Assembly: GCA_041305345.1 (NCBI GenBank)
Contig: JBFYLP010000006.1
Coordinates: 310,001 to 374,000 of the forward strand
Length of the DNA: 64,000 nucleotides
Source: JACRGC01 sp041305345
Lineage (GTDB): Archaea > Micrarchaeota > Micrarchaeia > Norongarragalinales > SBBD01
Reading direction: 5' to 3'
Shown: one piece after another, positions 8,866 to 18,145 of the stretch
Numbering within the stretch: position 1 is the first letter of the stretch
How the letters are laid out: each line of letters begins with the position of its first letter
Notes under the pieces: generated by a model
Seen by the model: only the letters and a program-made list of their open reading frames with translations
Told to the model about the DNA's origin: nothing
Databases searched by the model: none
Made by a program: the position numbers and the translations under genes

Positions 8866-10389
8866 ATGCGGAAGATGACGATGCCAAATTTTGCCAGACT
8901 GTACGGAGGGCTGATCGCATATGTCCGCGATCGTGGCCCCCAGTTCATCGCCATCTTGACGGCCATATTCGTTCTGGAGATTGCCCTGCTGTCGAAATAT
9001 GCCTACATCAACATTGATTCGGGCTGGCTCGCCGAGCCTGCTAACAATTTCGCAAAAAACGGAGTGATAGGTTCGAACTCCTGGAGCGGATTGCTTGGGT
9101 TCGATAGGCACTATTATGTTTGGCTTCCGCTTTTCCTGGTCATCGAGGGCTTCTTCATCAAGGCTGCGGGCTTTGGCATCGCACAGGTGACGTTATTCAA
9201 CGCAGTGATCGCATTCTTGTGCTTCATTGCCACCGCGGTGATCGCAAGGAAGCTCCACGGCAATTTGGGAGCGGTCATTGCGGTGCTCATATTGCTTGGA
9301 AGCTTCCAATTCGCCTCGAACTCGATCTTCCACAACAGGCCCGAAACCGCATTGGCATTTTTCAACCTGCTAGCGGGCTACTGGCTGCTGAAATATTCCA
9401 AGAAGCCGCGTCTGAGGTACTCGCTGATTGCCGCATTCTTCTCCGCCATTTCAACGATGCTGCACCCGTTGGGGGCCATCATGTTCGCTTCGGTGGCATT
9501 CACGTTGATTGCCAAGAATTGGGCAATGCCAAGAAGGTGCGTCATGCACCTCGTTGGAATCGGATGCGCTTTCGCATTGCTAATGCTTCCCTGGGCGTTC
9601 TACGTGAATGAGGACATTGAATCGTTCAAGGCACAATGGTCCTGGAAAACCGGGGAGATCAGCCCGATGGGCCAAAGCGTGATGACAGAATACGTGCGCT
9701 ATCATTGGATGCTCACAACGAACCAGGGAGCGAAGGCGCCATTCCTGTTGCTGCTCATGCTGGGGATTGCCCTATACATTTGGAAACGCGAACCCCTGAG
9801 CCTCGGCACGCCGGTAATGATACATCTGCTTGGTTTCTTTTTCCTGGGTTCCAAAGCGACGTATTATTTCGACATAATCACGCCTTTGCTCGCGGTCTAC
9901 ATTGCCGGCATCTTCATCAATGAGCAGAAACGGCTTGCCGGCGGGATCATTCTGGCTGCAAGCGCCGGCTGCGCCCTCGCATCAATGGCAGCCCTTGCGG
10001 CATACGTGCTATTCGTTTCGCCAAACATCAATGCCTACGCGACTTACGCATACCTCTCGGAAAAGCAATATGACAAGGTAATCGCCCAGTCGGCACTCTA
10101 TTATGCATTCGAAGATTCGCTGTATGCGGGCGATGCGGTATTCTGGCGCATGAGGAAAGGCGAAGGTTTCGAGGAAATAATGCAGGAGGTGGATGCGGAT
10201 GCATTCATATACGATCCTGCGGTCATGGGCGTGACAATGCCGCCGGAAGTGAGGGAATTCCTATCGCAGCAAGGAGAGCCGGATGAGATCGTCTGCTCGA
10301 TCAACCACGAGCTGGCAGTTGGCAAGCAATGCGCGGAAAACCCGTATAGGATTGAAATATATGAGCTGAAGGGAAACGCAAGCGGCTAG
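8866..10389 (+). CDS. Polytopic GT39/ArnT-like membrane glycosyltransferase
   Basis: A 507-residue integral membrane protein with about ten hydrophobic helices from residue 24 to about 390 and a soluble C-terminal domain. The first extracellular loop carries an acidic motif (NIDSGWLAEPANNF), the position of the catalytic Asp in PMT/ArnT-type transferases that use polyprenyl-phosphate sugars. It is transcribed divergently from the 7899-8768 SDR with about 100 nt between starts. It probably transfers a lipid-linked monosaccharide to a glycan or protein at the outer face. The family is assigned on topology and the loop motif, not on strong residue identity. Confidence 0.7.
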   Translation: MRKMTMPNFARLYGGLIAYVRDRGPQFIAILTAIFVLEIALLSKYAYINIDSGWLAEPANNFAKNGVIGSNSWSGLLGFDRHYYVWLPLFLVIEGFFIKAAGFGIAQVTLFNAVIAFLCFIATAVIARKLHGNLGAVIAVLILLGSFQFASNSIFHNRPETALAFFNLLAGYWLLKYSKKPRLRYSLIAAFFSAISTMLHPLGAIMFASVAFTLIAKNWAMPRRCVMHLVGIGCAFALLMLPWAFYVNEDIESFKAQWSWKTGEISPMGQSVMTEYVRYHWMLTTNQGAKAPFLLLLMLGIALYIWKREPLSLGTPVMIHLLGFFFLGSKATYYFDIITPLLAVYIAGIFINEQKRLAGGIILAASAGCALASMAALAAYVLFVSPNINAYATYAYLSEKQYDKVIAQSALYYAFEDSLYAGDAVFWRMRKGEGFEEIMQEVDADAFIYDPAVMGVTMPPEVREFLSQQGEPDEIVCSINHELAVGKQCAENPYRIEIYELKGNASG

Positions 10390-10423
10390 CAAATGCGGCC
10401 CATACCTGCAGACATCCAGGAAA

Positions 10424-12346
10424 TCACACATCGTAGACCGCTTTCTGAGCAATTTTCCTAGGGTCGTTGGAGAGGAAGATGCGCATCCATAATTCCAGGG
10501 TGACCAGGTTCCACAGCTGCCTTGCCGCGTACGTCCTGGAATGCGCATACGACCCGAGTATCCTTGTTACTTCCCGCCCATTGAAAATCCGGCTCTCCGA
10601 ATGCAGGAGCAAATCCTCTGCGAATGCATTCAGCTCTCCTTCAAACCAGTAATCAAGGGGGACGAAGAACCGCATCTTCTTGCGTCGGATAATTTCCTTC
10701 GGGAGGACGCGCACCATCGCCCTGCGCAGTATGTACTTTTCATTGGAGCCCCGCAGCTTCAAATGCGAGGGGATCCTGAATGCGAGCTCTGCAAGTGGCA
10801 CATCGAGGAGCGGGGAACGCGCTTCCACGGAAAATGCCATCGTTGTTTTATCGACCTTCATCAGCAGGTCGTCTGGAAGCTCGGTTGCAATGTCGAAGAG
10901 CTGCATCTGCGCCGTCAGGTCACCTCGGCCAGAAGAGTGCCGGAAATAACCGGCAATGGAATCGCCCAGGTTCTTTGGACGCAGCCGATCATCAGAATAC
11001 AGGCCCTCCCTTTCAGCCTTAGTGAATATCTGGACGAGGTCCAGATAGCTTTCCCCGGGTTTTTCGAGCCCCGAAATGAAATCCGAGAACCGGTCGATGC
11101 CTTTCTTCCCCAAAGCCGAGGAGTATTTGAAGAATTTGTCTAGCAAGGGCTTTGGGACTGCCCTGGCGATAGGCGGCAGGATGTGCTTCCTCACGAGTCT
11201 TGGCACCTTCTTCGCGTAATCGTACCCCAGCTTCATGATCCGGTATTGTTCATACCCCGCGAAAATCTCGTCGCCGCCTTCGCCTGTGAGCACTACGGTC
11301 ACCTTGCGCTTTGCGAACTGCGAGAGGAGGTAGGTTGGAATCGAGGTGGGATCCGCCATTGGCTCGTCGAGATGCCATATGATTCTAGGCAGCTCCTTAA
11401 TCGAGGAGGGCGAAACGACGAGCTCGTGATGGTCCGTGGAGAAATATTCGGAAACGGCCCTCGCGTGCGCAAGCTCGTCGTATTTTTCTATACCAAAGCC
11501 CACGGAGAAGGTTTTGACCGCATCCTCTGAATTCTTCGACATCAGGCCCACTATCGAGGAGGAATCCAAACCGCCCGATAGGTAGGCGCCCAACGGAACC
11601 TCAGACATGAGCCGGATCCTGACCGCTTCCTCGAGCAATGCTGCAAGCCTCTTTGCATAGTGCAGTTCGGAATGCGCCTCAGGAACGTAACTGAGCGACC
11701 AGTATTTCGTGATGGAGAATTTGCCGCCCTTCCAAACCAGAAAGCACGCCGGTGGAAGCTTCCTTACGTTTGCAAATATCGTCTTGGGCGAGGGTATGAA
11801 GCGGTAGGCGAGGAACGCGTCAATTGCGGAATAATCTAGCGCCTTGCTGAAACCCGGAAGCAGCATCAGCGATTTGATTTCGGATGCAAAACCCAGCATT
11901 CCCCCCAATTCGGAATAATACAGGGGCTTCTTGCCGAACTTGTCCCTTGCGATGAAGAGGAGTTTTTTTTTAGAATCCCAGATGGCGAAAGCGAACATCC
12001 CCCGGAGCTTGTTTGCGATTCCGGTTCCCCATTCCTCATATCCGTGTAAGATCGTTTCCGTATCCGAATTCGTACTGAAATGGTGCCCCTTTTTTTCTAG
12101 CCCTGATTTGAGCGCCCTGTAATTGTATATCTCGCCGTTGAAGACGATTGCCTTATCGCCGTGCTCGTTGTAGATGGGCTGGTTGCCGCCCTTCACATCG
12201 ATGATGGAAAGCCGCCGGTAGCCAAGGGAGATCGCCCTTTCAACATGGTAGCCGTAGTGGTCGGGGCCCCGATGCGCTATGCGGTCGCACATTTTTTTAA
12301 GCAGGGCCTTGTCGCCAATTCCCGCAATTCCAGCAATTCCGCACAC
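10424..12346 (-). CDS. asnB: Asparagine synthase (glutamine-hydrolysing) family amidotransferase
   Basis: A 640-residue AsnB-type protein. It starts MCGIAGI, exposing Cys2 as the glutaminase nucleophile. The class II glutamine amidotransferase domain continues to about residue 210 with RLSIID and NGEIYNY. The synthetase domain has the PP-loop LSGGLDSSSIVG and then TGEGGDEIFAGYEQY. Canonical AsnB makes asparagine. In glycan clusters similar proteins (WbpS/asparagine synthase-like) amidate sugar carboxylates, and a UDP-sugar dehydrogenase nearby could supply uronic acids. It lies 3 nt from the upstream methyltransferase gene. Both roles remain possible. Confidence 0.9.
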   Translation of the reverse strand: MCGIAGIAGIGDKALLKKMCDRIAHRGPDHYGYHVERAISLGYRRLSIIDVKGGNQPIYNEHGDKAIVFNGEIYNYRALKSGLEKKGHHFSTNSDTETILHGYEEWGTGIANKLRGMFAFAIWDSKKKLLFIARDKFGKKPLYYSELGGMLGFASEIKSLMLLPGFSKALDYSAIDAFLAYRFIPSPKTIFANVRKLPPACFLVWKGGKFSITKYWSLSYVPEAHSELHYAKRLAALLEEAVRIRLMSEVPLGAYLSGGLDSSSIVGLMSKNSEDAVKTFSVGFGIEKYDELAHARAVSEYFSTDHHELVVSPSSIKELPRIIWHLDEPMADPTSIPTYLLSQFAKRKVTVVLTGEGGDEIFAGYEQYRIMKLGYDYAKKVPRLVRKHILPPIARAVPKPLLDKFFKYSSALGKKGIDRFSDFISGLEKPGESYLDLVQIFTKAEREGLYSDDRLRPKNLGDSIAGYFRHSSGRGDLTAQMQLFDIATELPDDLLMKVDKTTMAFSVEARSPLLDVPLAELAFRIPSHLKLRGSNEKYILRRAMVRVLPKEIIRRKKMRFFVPLDYWFEGELNAFAEDLLLHSESRIFNGREVTRILGSYAHSRTYAARQLWNLVTLELWMRIFLSNDPRKIAQKAVYDV

Positions 12347-12348
12347 TC

Positions 12349-13431
12349 CTAACTCACCGTTGCCAGGCCCTTCCAGCTGTTGTCGTTATGCCTGTAAATT
12401 CTTGCCTTCAAGCCTGCGTTGGTGAACCATCTTTCGAATTCCGCCCTGCGGTAGTATCGTGCAAGAGGCGCCGAGAGGAAGTCGAACACGATTGCAAGCT
12501 TGTGCCTGAAAGTGAATCCGGATATGTAGATAATGTACTTGTAGCTCGGGAGGTATTTGGCGATGGATTTGACCAAAGGGATTGCATTAAGAACGCGGTA
12601 TGCCACGCAGCTCAATTCCAGGAGGGCGGCAACAATGTGGCTGAAACCATAGAGAACATTATGCGGCAGCCTCGAGGTGAAGTATTTCCTTATCGGCTCG
12701 ACGATGTTGACCATCACAAAATTCCCCTCGTGGCCGTAAACCCAAACGAAAATCTTCCCGCCGGGCTTGATATGCCCCAGGAGTTTCCGAAATCCCCTTT
12801 CGGGATTCGGGAGGTGGTGGATCACGCCGATCGAATAGATGAAATCGAATCCCCTTTCGAATGGCAGGTTGTAGATGTCAGCCTGAACCAGATGGATGTT
12901 CTTCTTGTGCTTGAGGTTGTCATACGATGCATCGACTGCTTCGCTCAGGTCGATGCCAACGACCTCCCTTGCGTATTCACACGCCACAATGAGGTGCCTG
13001 CCCATCCCGCAGCCCGCATCGAGCACCAGTTTGCCCTTGAACAATTCCGGCTCGAAGGGCGCCATCCAGTCAAGGAACTGCTTCTTGTAGTCCTTATGCA
13101 TCTCGGAGAAGACGTTCCACTCATATCCGAAACTCCTAGAGGTTTTTTCCTTGGCTGATTTTTCAAAGGTGGCACCCGTCAATCCGGGTAATTTTTTAAA
13201 CCTCTTCCCATATTTCCTGAAAAATCCGGGGTATTTATCCCAAACGAGCCCCTTCATCATTTCAGCAGGAAGCATCCTTGGAACGGAACGGATGATGGGA
13301 TACTCGGCAGAGCAGGCGGTGCAGGCAAGTTTGCCTTCCTCCAGCTCATCGGCATTCCATTTGAATGCAATTGCCCGCAAATGATGCCGGCAACTGGTGC
13401 ATCTTAGCATTTTCAGCAGGTTTTCACGCAT
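12349..13431 (-). CDS. SAM-dependent methyltransferase with N-terminal zinc-ribbon (Trm112-like) segment
   Basis: A 360-residue protein. Residues 9-45 hold two CxxC pairs (CTSC and CTAC) in a Trm112-like zinc ribbon often fused to glycan-cluster methyltransferases. The Rossmann methyltransferase domain starts near residue 135 with VLDAGCGMGRHL, followed by VVGIDLS and the post-motif LGHIKPGGKIFVWVYG. A weakly hydrophobic C-terminal part of about 130 residues follows. It sits between asnB and a GT2 gene with short spacers on the same strand. It probably methylates a sugar, lipid carrier or carboxylate in the glycan pathway; the substrate is unknown. Confidence 0.82.
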   Translation of the reverse strand: MRENLLKMLRCTSCRHHLRAIAFKWNADELEEGKLACTACSAEYPIIRSVPRMLPAEMMKGLVWDKYPGFFRKYGKRFKKLPGLTGATFEKSAKEKTSRSFGYEWNVFSEMHKDYKKQFLDWMAPFEPELFKGKLVLDAGCGMGRHLIVACEYAREVVGIDLSEAVDASYDNLKHKKNIHLVQADIYNLPFERGFDFIYSIGVIHHLPNPERGFRKLLGHIKPGGKIFVWVYGHEGNFVMVNIVEPIRKYFTSRLPHNVLYGFSHIVAALLELSCVAYRVLNAIPLVKSIAKYLPSYKYIIYISGFTFRHKLAIVFDFLSAPLARYYRRAEFERWFTNAGLKARIYRHNDNSWKGLATVS

Positions 13432-13440
13432 ATTAATCAG

Positions 13441-14385
13441 CTACGCCGTCCTCTCTATCTCATATTCCGTCTCATCGGTGGAGTTGTAATAAGTCCGGAC
13501 CATTATCTCGCCTAGGAAGCCGAAAATTATGAACTGGAGCCCCATTATGGAAAGCAGCACGGCGAGAAGCGGCGCCAAAGTCACCTCGATTGGCTTGCCG
13601 TTGATTATGAAATCTGCAATCTTGATGAGCCCAATAAGGCCGGCGAGCGCTAGCATTACAAATCCGAGCAGCCCGAAAAGGTGCAGCGGCCTTGTAGAAA
13701 AGGAGGACCAGAATTTTATGTAAAGCAGGTCCAGGAAGCCCTTGAGAAGGCGCGTGAAATTGTACTTGGTTTCGCCGTACTTCCTCGGGTAGTGCCTCAC
13801 CTTCACTTCGGATATGCGGAAACCCTTCGTGTTGAGGATCGCGGGAATGAACCGGTGCATCTCGCCAAATAGCCGCAGGCCTTTCAGCGTCTCCCTCCGG
13901 TATGCCTTCAAAGAGCAGCCCGAATCGTGTATCTGCAAGCCGGTGAGCTTCCTTGCAAGCCAGTTAGAGAACAGGGAGGGCAGCTTCTTGGCAATGGCCG
14001 CGTCCTTGCGCTCAAATCTCCATCCGCTTACCGCATCATATCCGTTATTCAGCTCCTTTAATAGCAAGGGAATGTCCGCGGGGTCATTCTGCAGATCGCC
14101 GTCCATCGTCACGATCACATCTCCCTTCGCAGCCGCAAACCCTGCTGAAAACGCGGGCGTCTGGCCGAAATTCCTACGGAATTTTATTGCGTGGAAGCGC
14201 TTGTCTTTTTTCCTTTCCTTCATTATCTCCTTGAACGTGCCATCGGTGCTCCCGTCATCAACAAGAATGGCCTCCGCAGCGTATTTTTTCCGCTTGAGAA
14301 CGCCCATTTCCTTCCTTAAAGCTGCGATTAGCGGCCTTATGTTCTCCTTCTCATTGTAAAGGGGGATTACGATGGATATCAACAT
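13441..14385 (-). CDS. GT2 polyprenyl-phosphate glycosyltransferase with C-terminal membrane helices
   Basis: A 314-residue DPM1/GtrB-like enzyme: ISIVIPLYNEKENI, VDDGSTDGT, MDGDLQNDPAD as the metal-binding DxD region, and SGCSLKAYRRE. Two hydrophobic helices follow at about residues 230-255 and 268-292, as in bacterial and archaeal polyprenyl-phosphate glucose/mannose/GlcNAc synthases. It would make a polyprenyl-phosphate sugar used by outer-face transferases such as the GT39-like proteins in this locus. It sits between the zinc-ribbon methyltransferase and the epimerase at 14411. Confidence 0.9.
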   Translation of the reverse strand: MLISIVIPLYNEKENIRPLIAALRKEMGVLKRKKYAAEAILVDDGSTDGTFKEIMKERKKDKRFHAIKFRRNFGQTPAFSAGFAAAKGDVIVTMDGDLQNDPADIPLLLKELNNGYDAVSGWRFERKDAAIAKKLPSLFSNWLARKLTGLQIHDSGCSLKAYRRETLKGLRLFGEMHRFIPAILNTKGFRISEVKVRHYPRKYGETKYNFTRLLKGFLDLLYIKFWSSFSTRPLHLFGLLGFVMLALAGLIGLIKIADFIINGKPIEVTLAPLLAVLLSIMGLQFIIFGFLGEIMVRTYYNSTDETEYEIERTA

Positions 14386-14410
14386 AGTCCGATTGTCACC
14401 CCGGAGTTAA

Positions 14411-15349
14411 TCATTTCGTTCCCTTCAGCCAACCAACATATTCTCGAATCCCCGCATCGATGCCAACCTTCGGGGAATACCCGAGCAGCTTTGCAGCCTT
14501 CGAGATGTCTGCATATGTGTTTTTGAGGTCTCCTTTTTGCTCCGGCAGCCGCCTGATTCTCGCTTTCCTTCCCGTATTCTGCTCGATAATGGATATAAGC
14601 CCATCCAATCTCACCGGATTCGAGTCGCCGATGTTGAATATTTCAAATTTGAATTGCTTCTTCAGGGCCAGGACCGTGCCTTCGACCGCATCCGTGATGT
14701 AGGTATAATCCCGCATCGCGCTTCCGTCCCCGAACACTTCTATTTCGCCGCCCTTCGTGATCGCATCGGTAAATTTCGCAATAGCGAGGTCGGGCCGCTG
14801 GCGGGGGCCATAGACGGAAAAGTAGCGGATGCACGCAGCTTTTAGTCCGTAGAGTTCGAAGTAGGCCCTCACATACGCTTCCGCAGCGAGCTTTGAGGCG
14901 CCATACGGCGATGCCGGAAGGGGCTCGTACTCCTCCTTCCAGGGCGTCTTGGGGCAGTTCCCGTAAACCGAAGAGGATGAGATGAAGATGAATTTCTTGA
15001 CGCCGCTTGCCACCGCAAACTCGAGCATATTGAGGGTGCCCTTCACGTTGATTTCCTCATATGCGAAAGGATCCTTGAGTGAGGGCCTCACGCCCGGCCT
15101 TGCTGCCAGATGGATCACCGCATCGAATTCGTGGGATTTTAGCAGTTTGGAGATCCCCCCATCCCGGACGTCCGCTTCCAGGAAAACAAAATCATCGTTT
15201 CCCAATAACGGTTCCAGGTTGCGCCGCTTCAATTTCTCGGGGTAGAAAGGGTCGAAATTATCCACGCACACGACCTTTCCACCGGCAAGCAGCCGCTCGC
15301 AAAGGTGGCTTCCTATGAATCCCGCGCCCCCGGTCACAAGTATTGCCAT
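14411..15349 (-). CDS. NAD-dependent epimerase, UDP-glucuronate/UDP-glucose 4-epimerase-like
   Basis: A 312-residue extended SDR: ILVTGGAGFIGSHL, FISSSSVYGNC, SPYGASK with the catalytic Tyr-Lys, IRYFSVYGPRQRPDL and RDYTYITD. The RYFSVYGPRQRPD block is typical of UDP-glucuronate 4-epimerase-like enzymes. The reading frame extends to 15484 inside the upstream dehydrogenase gene, but homology starts at ATG 15349, which has GGGA at a 6-nt spacing; ATG 15355 would give an ATGA overlap with that gene. Being right after the UDP-sugar dehydrogenase, it may epimerise the uronic acid that enzyme makes. Confidence 0.87.
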   Translation of the reverse strand: MAILVTGGAGFIGSHLCERLLAGGKVVCVDNFDPFYPEKLKRRNLEPLLGNDDFVFLEADVRDGGISKLLKSHEFDAVIHLAARPGVRPSLKDPFAYEEINVKGTLNMLEFAVASGVKKFIFISSSSVYGNCPKTPWKEEYEPLPASPYGASKLAAEAYVRAYFELYGLKAACIRYFSVYGPRQRPDLAIAKFTDAITKGGEIEVFGDGSAMRDYTYITDAVEGTVLALKKQFKFEIFNIGDSNPVRLDGLISIIEQNTGRKARIRRLPEQKGDLKNTYADISKAAKLLGYSPKVGIDAGIREYVGWLKGTK

Positions 15350-15351
15350 CG

Positions 15352-16647
15352 TCATTCCCTGCCTATTGCCCGGTAAATTGCATTCTTCCCGCTTTTCTTG
15401 TCGAGTATCCGCCTGGAATCGATTATCAACGGATGCTTCATATGACCCTCGTAATAACTTAGCGGCCTTTCGAATTCCTTCCAATCGGTAACGATGAAAC
15501 AGGCTTCCGAATCCGCCAATGCTTCCTCAAGCGAGCCGCAATACCTTGCCTTTGGGAACATTTTCCGGAAATTATCCGCGGCCTTTGGGTCGTAGGCGGA
15601 TATGGGGCATTCGAGCTTCATAAGCTCCTCCACGAGGGTGATTGCGGGCGATTCGCGGATGTCGTCGGTGTCGGGCTTGAACGCAAGCCCCAGTACGGCA
15701 ACCCTGCGGCCCCTAAGGCCGTTTTCCCCGCCTGCGAGCTCCAGCATTCGCAAAGGCTGCAGGTAATTGATCTCCATCACCGCCTCGAGAAGCGTAGGCT
15801 CGATTCCCTTCTCGGATGAGAACGCCATCAGCGCCTTGACATCCTTAGGGAAACAGCTTCCGCCAAATCCCGGGCCCGCCTTGAGGAAGTGGGGCCCTAT
15901 GCGGCGGTCGAGGCCCATCCCGTATGCGACGCGGTCGATGTCCACGCCGATCCTCTCGCACAGATTAGCAAGCTGGTTGATGAATGAGATTTTCGTGGAA
16001 AGGAAGGAATTGCTCGCGTACTTGATCATCTCGGCGGTCGAGAGGGGCACATCCGCAATCGGGCAATTGAAGGCGGTATGCATTTTTTTGAGTAATGATA
16101 AGGTTTGCGCATCATCATACCCGATCACCAGCCTGTCCGGCTCGAGGAAATCCTTGAGGGCCGTGCCCTCCTTTAGGAATTCCGGCATCATCGCGACCCC
16201 GAAATCCTTTCCGGCGGTCTTCCCGCTCGCTTTTTCCAGCAGCGGCAGGATGAATCCAGAGGTCGTTCCCGGGATAACCGTGCTCTTCACCACAACCACC
16301 GGGAAGCCGGATGCATTCCTAAGCTCGCGCCCTACCTTTTCCGATGAAGCCTTCACGTAATCAAGCTCGATCGAGCCGTCCTTCCTGGAAGGCGTGCCTA
16401 CGCAGATGAATATGACGTCGGAACCGGCAATCCTCGAATAGTCCGAATATGCCTTGATTTTCCCCTCCGAGGAAAGGCGGCTGAGCAGCCCATCCAGCCC
16501 CTCCTCATAAATGGGCGCAACCCCCTTGTTGATCAGGTCCACTTTATTTGGATCCACATCTATGCAGATGCACTCGTTGCCAAGGCTCGCATAGCCCGAT
16601 GCGGAAACGAGCCCTACATAGCCTGCGCCGATGAATGAAAGCCTCAA
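15352..16647 (-). CDS. UDP-glucose/UDP-ManNAc (nucleotide-sugar) 6-dehydrogenase
   Basis: A 431-residue nucleotide-sugar dehydrogenase that oxidises C6 of a UDP- or GDP-sugar to the uronic acid with two NAD. It has MRLSFIGAGYVGLVSA, CVGTPSRKDG, VVKSTVIPGTT, PEFLKEGTA, the catalytic Cys in GFGGSCFPKD, and the third-domain LGLAFKPDTDDIRESP. It overlaps the downstream epimerase by a few bases and is 4 nt from the upstream GT39-like gene. UDP-glucose is the default substrate. UDP-ManNAc is an alternative because UDP-GlcNAc 2-epimerases are present at both ends of the locus. Confidence 0.93.
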   Translation of the reverse strand: MRLSFIGAGYVGLVSASGYASLGNECICIDVDPNKVDLINKGVAPIYEEGLDGLLSRLSSEGKIKAYSDYSRIAGSDVIFICVGTPSRKDGSIELDYVKASSEKVGRELRNASGFPVVVVKSTVIPGTTSGFILPLLEKASGKTAGKDFGVAMMPEFLKEGTALKDFLEPDRLVIGYDDAQTLSLLKKMHTAFNCPIADVPLSTAEMIKYASNSFLSTKISFINQLANLCERIGVDIDRVAYGMGLDRRIGPHFLKAGPGFGGSCFPKDVKALMAFSSEKGIEPTLLEAVMEINYLQPLRMLELAGGENGLRGRRVAVLGLAFKPDTDDIRESPAITLVEELMKLECPISAYDPKAADNFRKMFPKARYCGSLEEALADSEACFIVTDWKEFERPLSYYEGHMKHPLIIDSRRILDKKSGKNAIYRAIGRE

Positions 16648-16651
16648 ATGA

Positions 16652-18145
16652 TCACCTGTTTACCCTAACAACCATCACGTTTGCCGCCTGCTGGGAGGGG
16701 AATACGGCCTCTATCGTGAATTTTTCCTTGTGGAAGAAAATGTATTCGACCGAATTCGAGGGAGTTTTGATGTTGTTCATGTTATTTATAGCGGATATGT
16801 ACGAATCCCGCGATTCATACGCGGTCATCAGAACGTAGGATGGCGAGTATCTCTCGAAATATTCCAGGAAGAGGGAAATGTTGCTTCCCGAAAAGCCGTG
16901 CGAAACCCGGTCGGAATAAAACATCGCCACCACGGAATCCGTGAGGAGGGTTTCGGAAGGCGCGGTGTTGTCCCTCACGTAAAGCGCCGCATCCTTGACA
17001 TCGCCAAATGAGGCCTTCCTTCCTTCGTAAAGGGCCATCGCGGAACCGATGTTCCCAAATGTGCCGTAATACAGGCAGAACAAGTTGATGATGCCAAGAA
17101 GGAGGAGGATGGCGGATGCCTCCATTCTTTCGCCCTCGAAGCGAAAATTCCGTAGTTTATTTAATGCGGAGGAGAGAACTTCGCTGGAAAATGCGCCGAT
17201 TGCCAAGAACGCAACGGGGAACATCGGCATCAGGTAGCGGTCCTCCTTGTGGTTGAGAAGCACGCTTGCCGTAATGAATAGAAGCACGTTCATCGCCGCC
17301 AGGAACCTCATTTCGCGCTTCCCGTAAAGGAATGCATAGGGGACAGAGAGCAGCAGCAGAGCAACGACCAGGCCGTTGGAAAATACGTGGCCGACCAGTA
17401 CCGCAAAATACTCGATGGGTTCGGGCGCCTGGCCGAAATATGAAGAGGTGAAAAGCCCGTAGAATGAGCCGAAATTCACGTGGCTGTATAGGAAAAGGGG
17501 AAAGATGAAGATGAGAAATACGAGTGCAGCGTATGCGACATTCAGGTAATCCCTGACCAGGCTCCTAAATCGGAAAGCCAGCGCAAAAAGCCCCATTGCA
17601 GCCAGGAACATCAGGAACCTGTAAAAAACAAGGAACGCGCATAGGGTGAATATGGAGAGGAGCAGGTAATCGCGCCTCTTGCCCGTTTCAAGTGCATTGA
17701 AGAGGAAAAAAGCGGCGAGGGAACTGAAGAAAATCCCGGGGATTTCAGTCAGGAGCCTGCCCGAATAGAAAACGAAAAGGCTGGAGAAAAGCATCATAAC
17801 CGCGGCAATCGCGCCGGCCTTCCAATCAAAAAACCTCCTCCCGATGACGAAGACCGCAAGTATGCTAAGCCCGGAAAAAACGGGGGTCAGAACGGCCCAC
17901 GCAATCTCGCCGAACAATGCCCGAAACATCGCTATGAAAAGGGGCACGAATGGGGGCCTGTAGCTCCTGTCGCCGAAGAACCCGAAGAATCCTTCGGGCG
18001 AGGACATTCCCTTCGAGAGCACGCCGTATTCCGCTTCATCCCACCAATATGCCGCATTGTTGGAAGTGGCATAGGCAGAAAACAAGAATGCGGCTACGCT
18101 GAGCACGACGGCTAAAGCCACGATCAACAACTCCTTATCTTTCAT
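16652..18145 (-). CDS. Polytopic GT39/PMT-like membrane glycosyltransferase
   Basis: A 497-residue membrane protein with about ten helices and a soluble C-terminal part. The first external loop carries WWDEAEYGVL; the Asp-Glu pair is the catalytic motif position of PMT/ArnT family transferases. ATG 18145 is preferred over 18190: it overlaps the end of the upstream epimerase gene by 11 nt and GTGGGAG lies just before it. It probably moves a sugar from a polyprenyl-phosphate donor, made by the GT2 enzymes here, to an outer-face acceptor. It is the second such protein in the locus (see 8866-10389), and the two differ widely. Confidence 0.78.
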   Translation of the reverse strand: MKDKELLIVALAVVLSVAAFLFSAYATSNNAAYWWDEAEYGVLSKGMSSPEGFFGFFGDRSYRPPFVPLFIAMFRALFGEIAWAVLTPVFSGLSILAVFVIGRRFFDWKAGAIAAVMMLFSSLFVFYSGRLLTEIPGIFFSSLAAFFLFNALETGKRRDYLLLSIFTLCAFLVFYRFLMFLAAMGLFALAFRFRSLVRDYLNVAYAALVFLIFIFPLFLYSHVNFGSFYGLFTSSYFGQAPEPIEYFAVLVGHVFSNGLVVALLLLSVPYAFLYGKREMRFLAAMNVLLFITASVLLNHKEDRYLMPMFPVAFLAIGAFSSEVLSSALNKLRNFRFEGERMEASAILLLLGIINLFCLYYGTFGNIGSAMALYEGRKASFGDVKDAALYVRDNTAPSETLLTDSVVAMFYSDRVSHGFSGSNISLFLEYFERYSPSYVLMTAYESRDSYISAINNMNNIKTPSNSVEYIFFHKEKFTIEAVFPSQQAANVMVVRVNR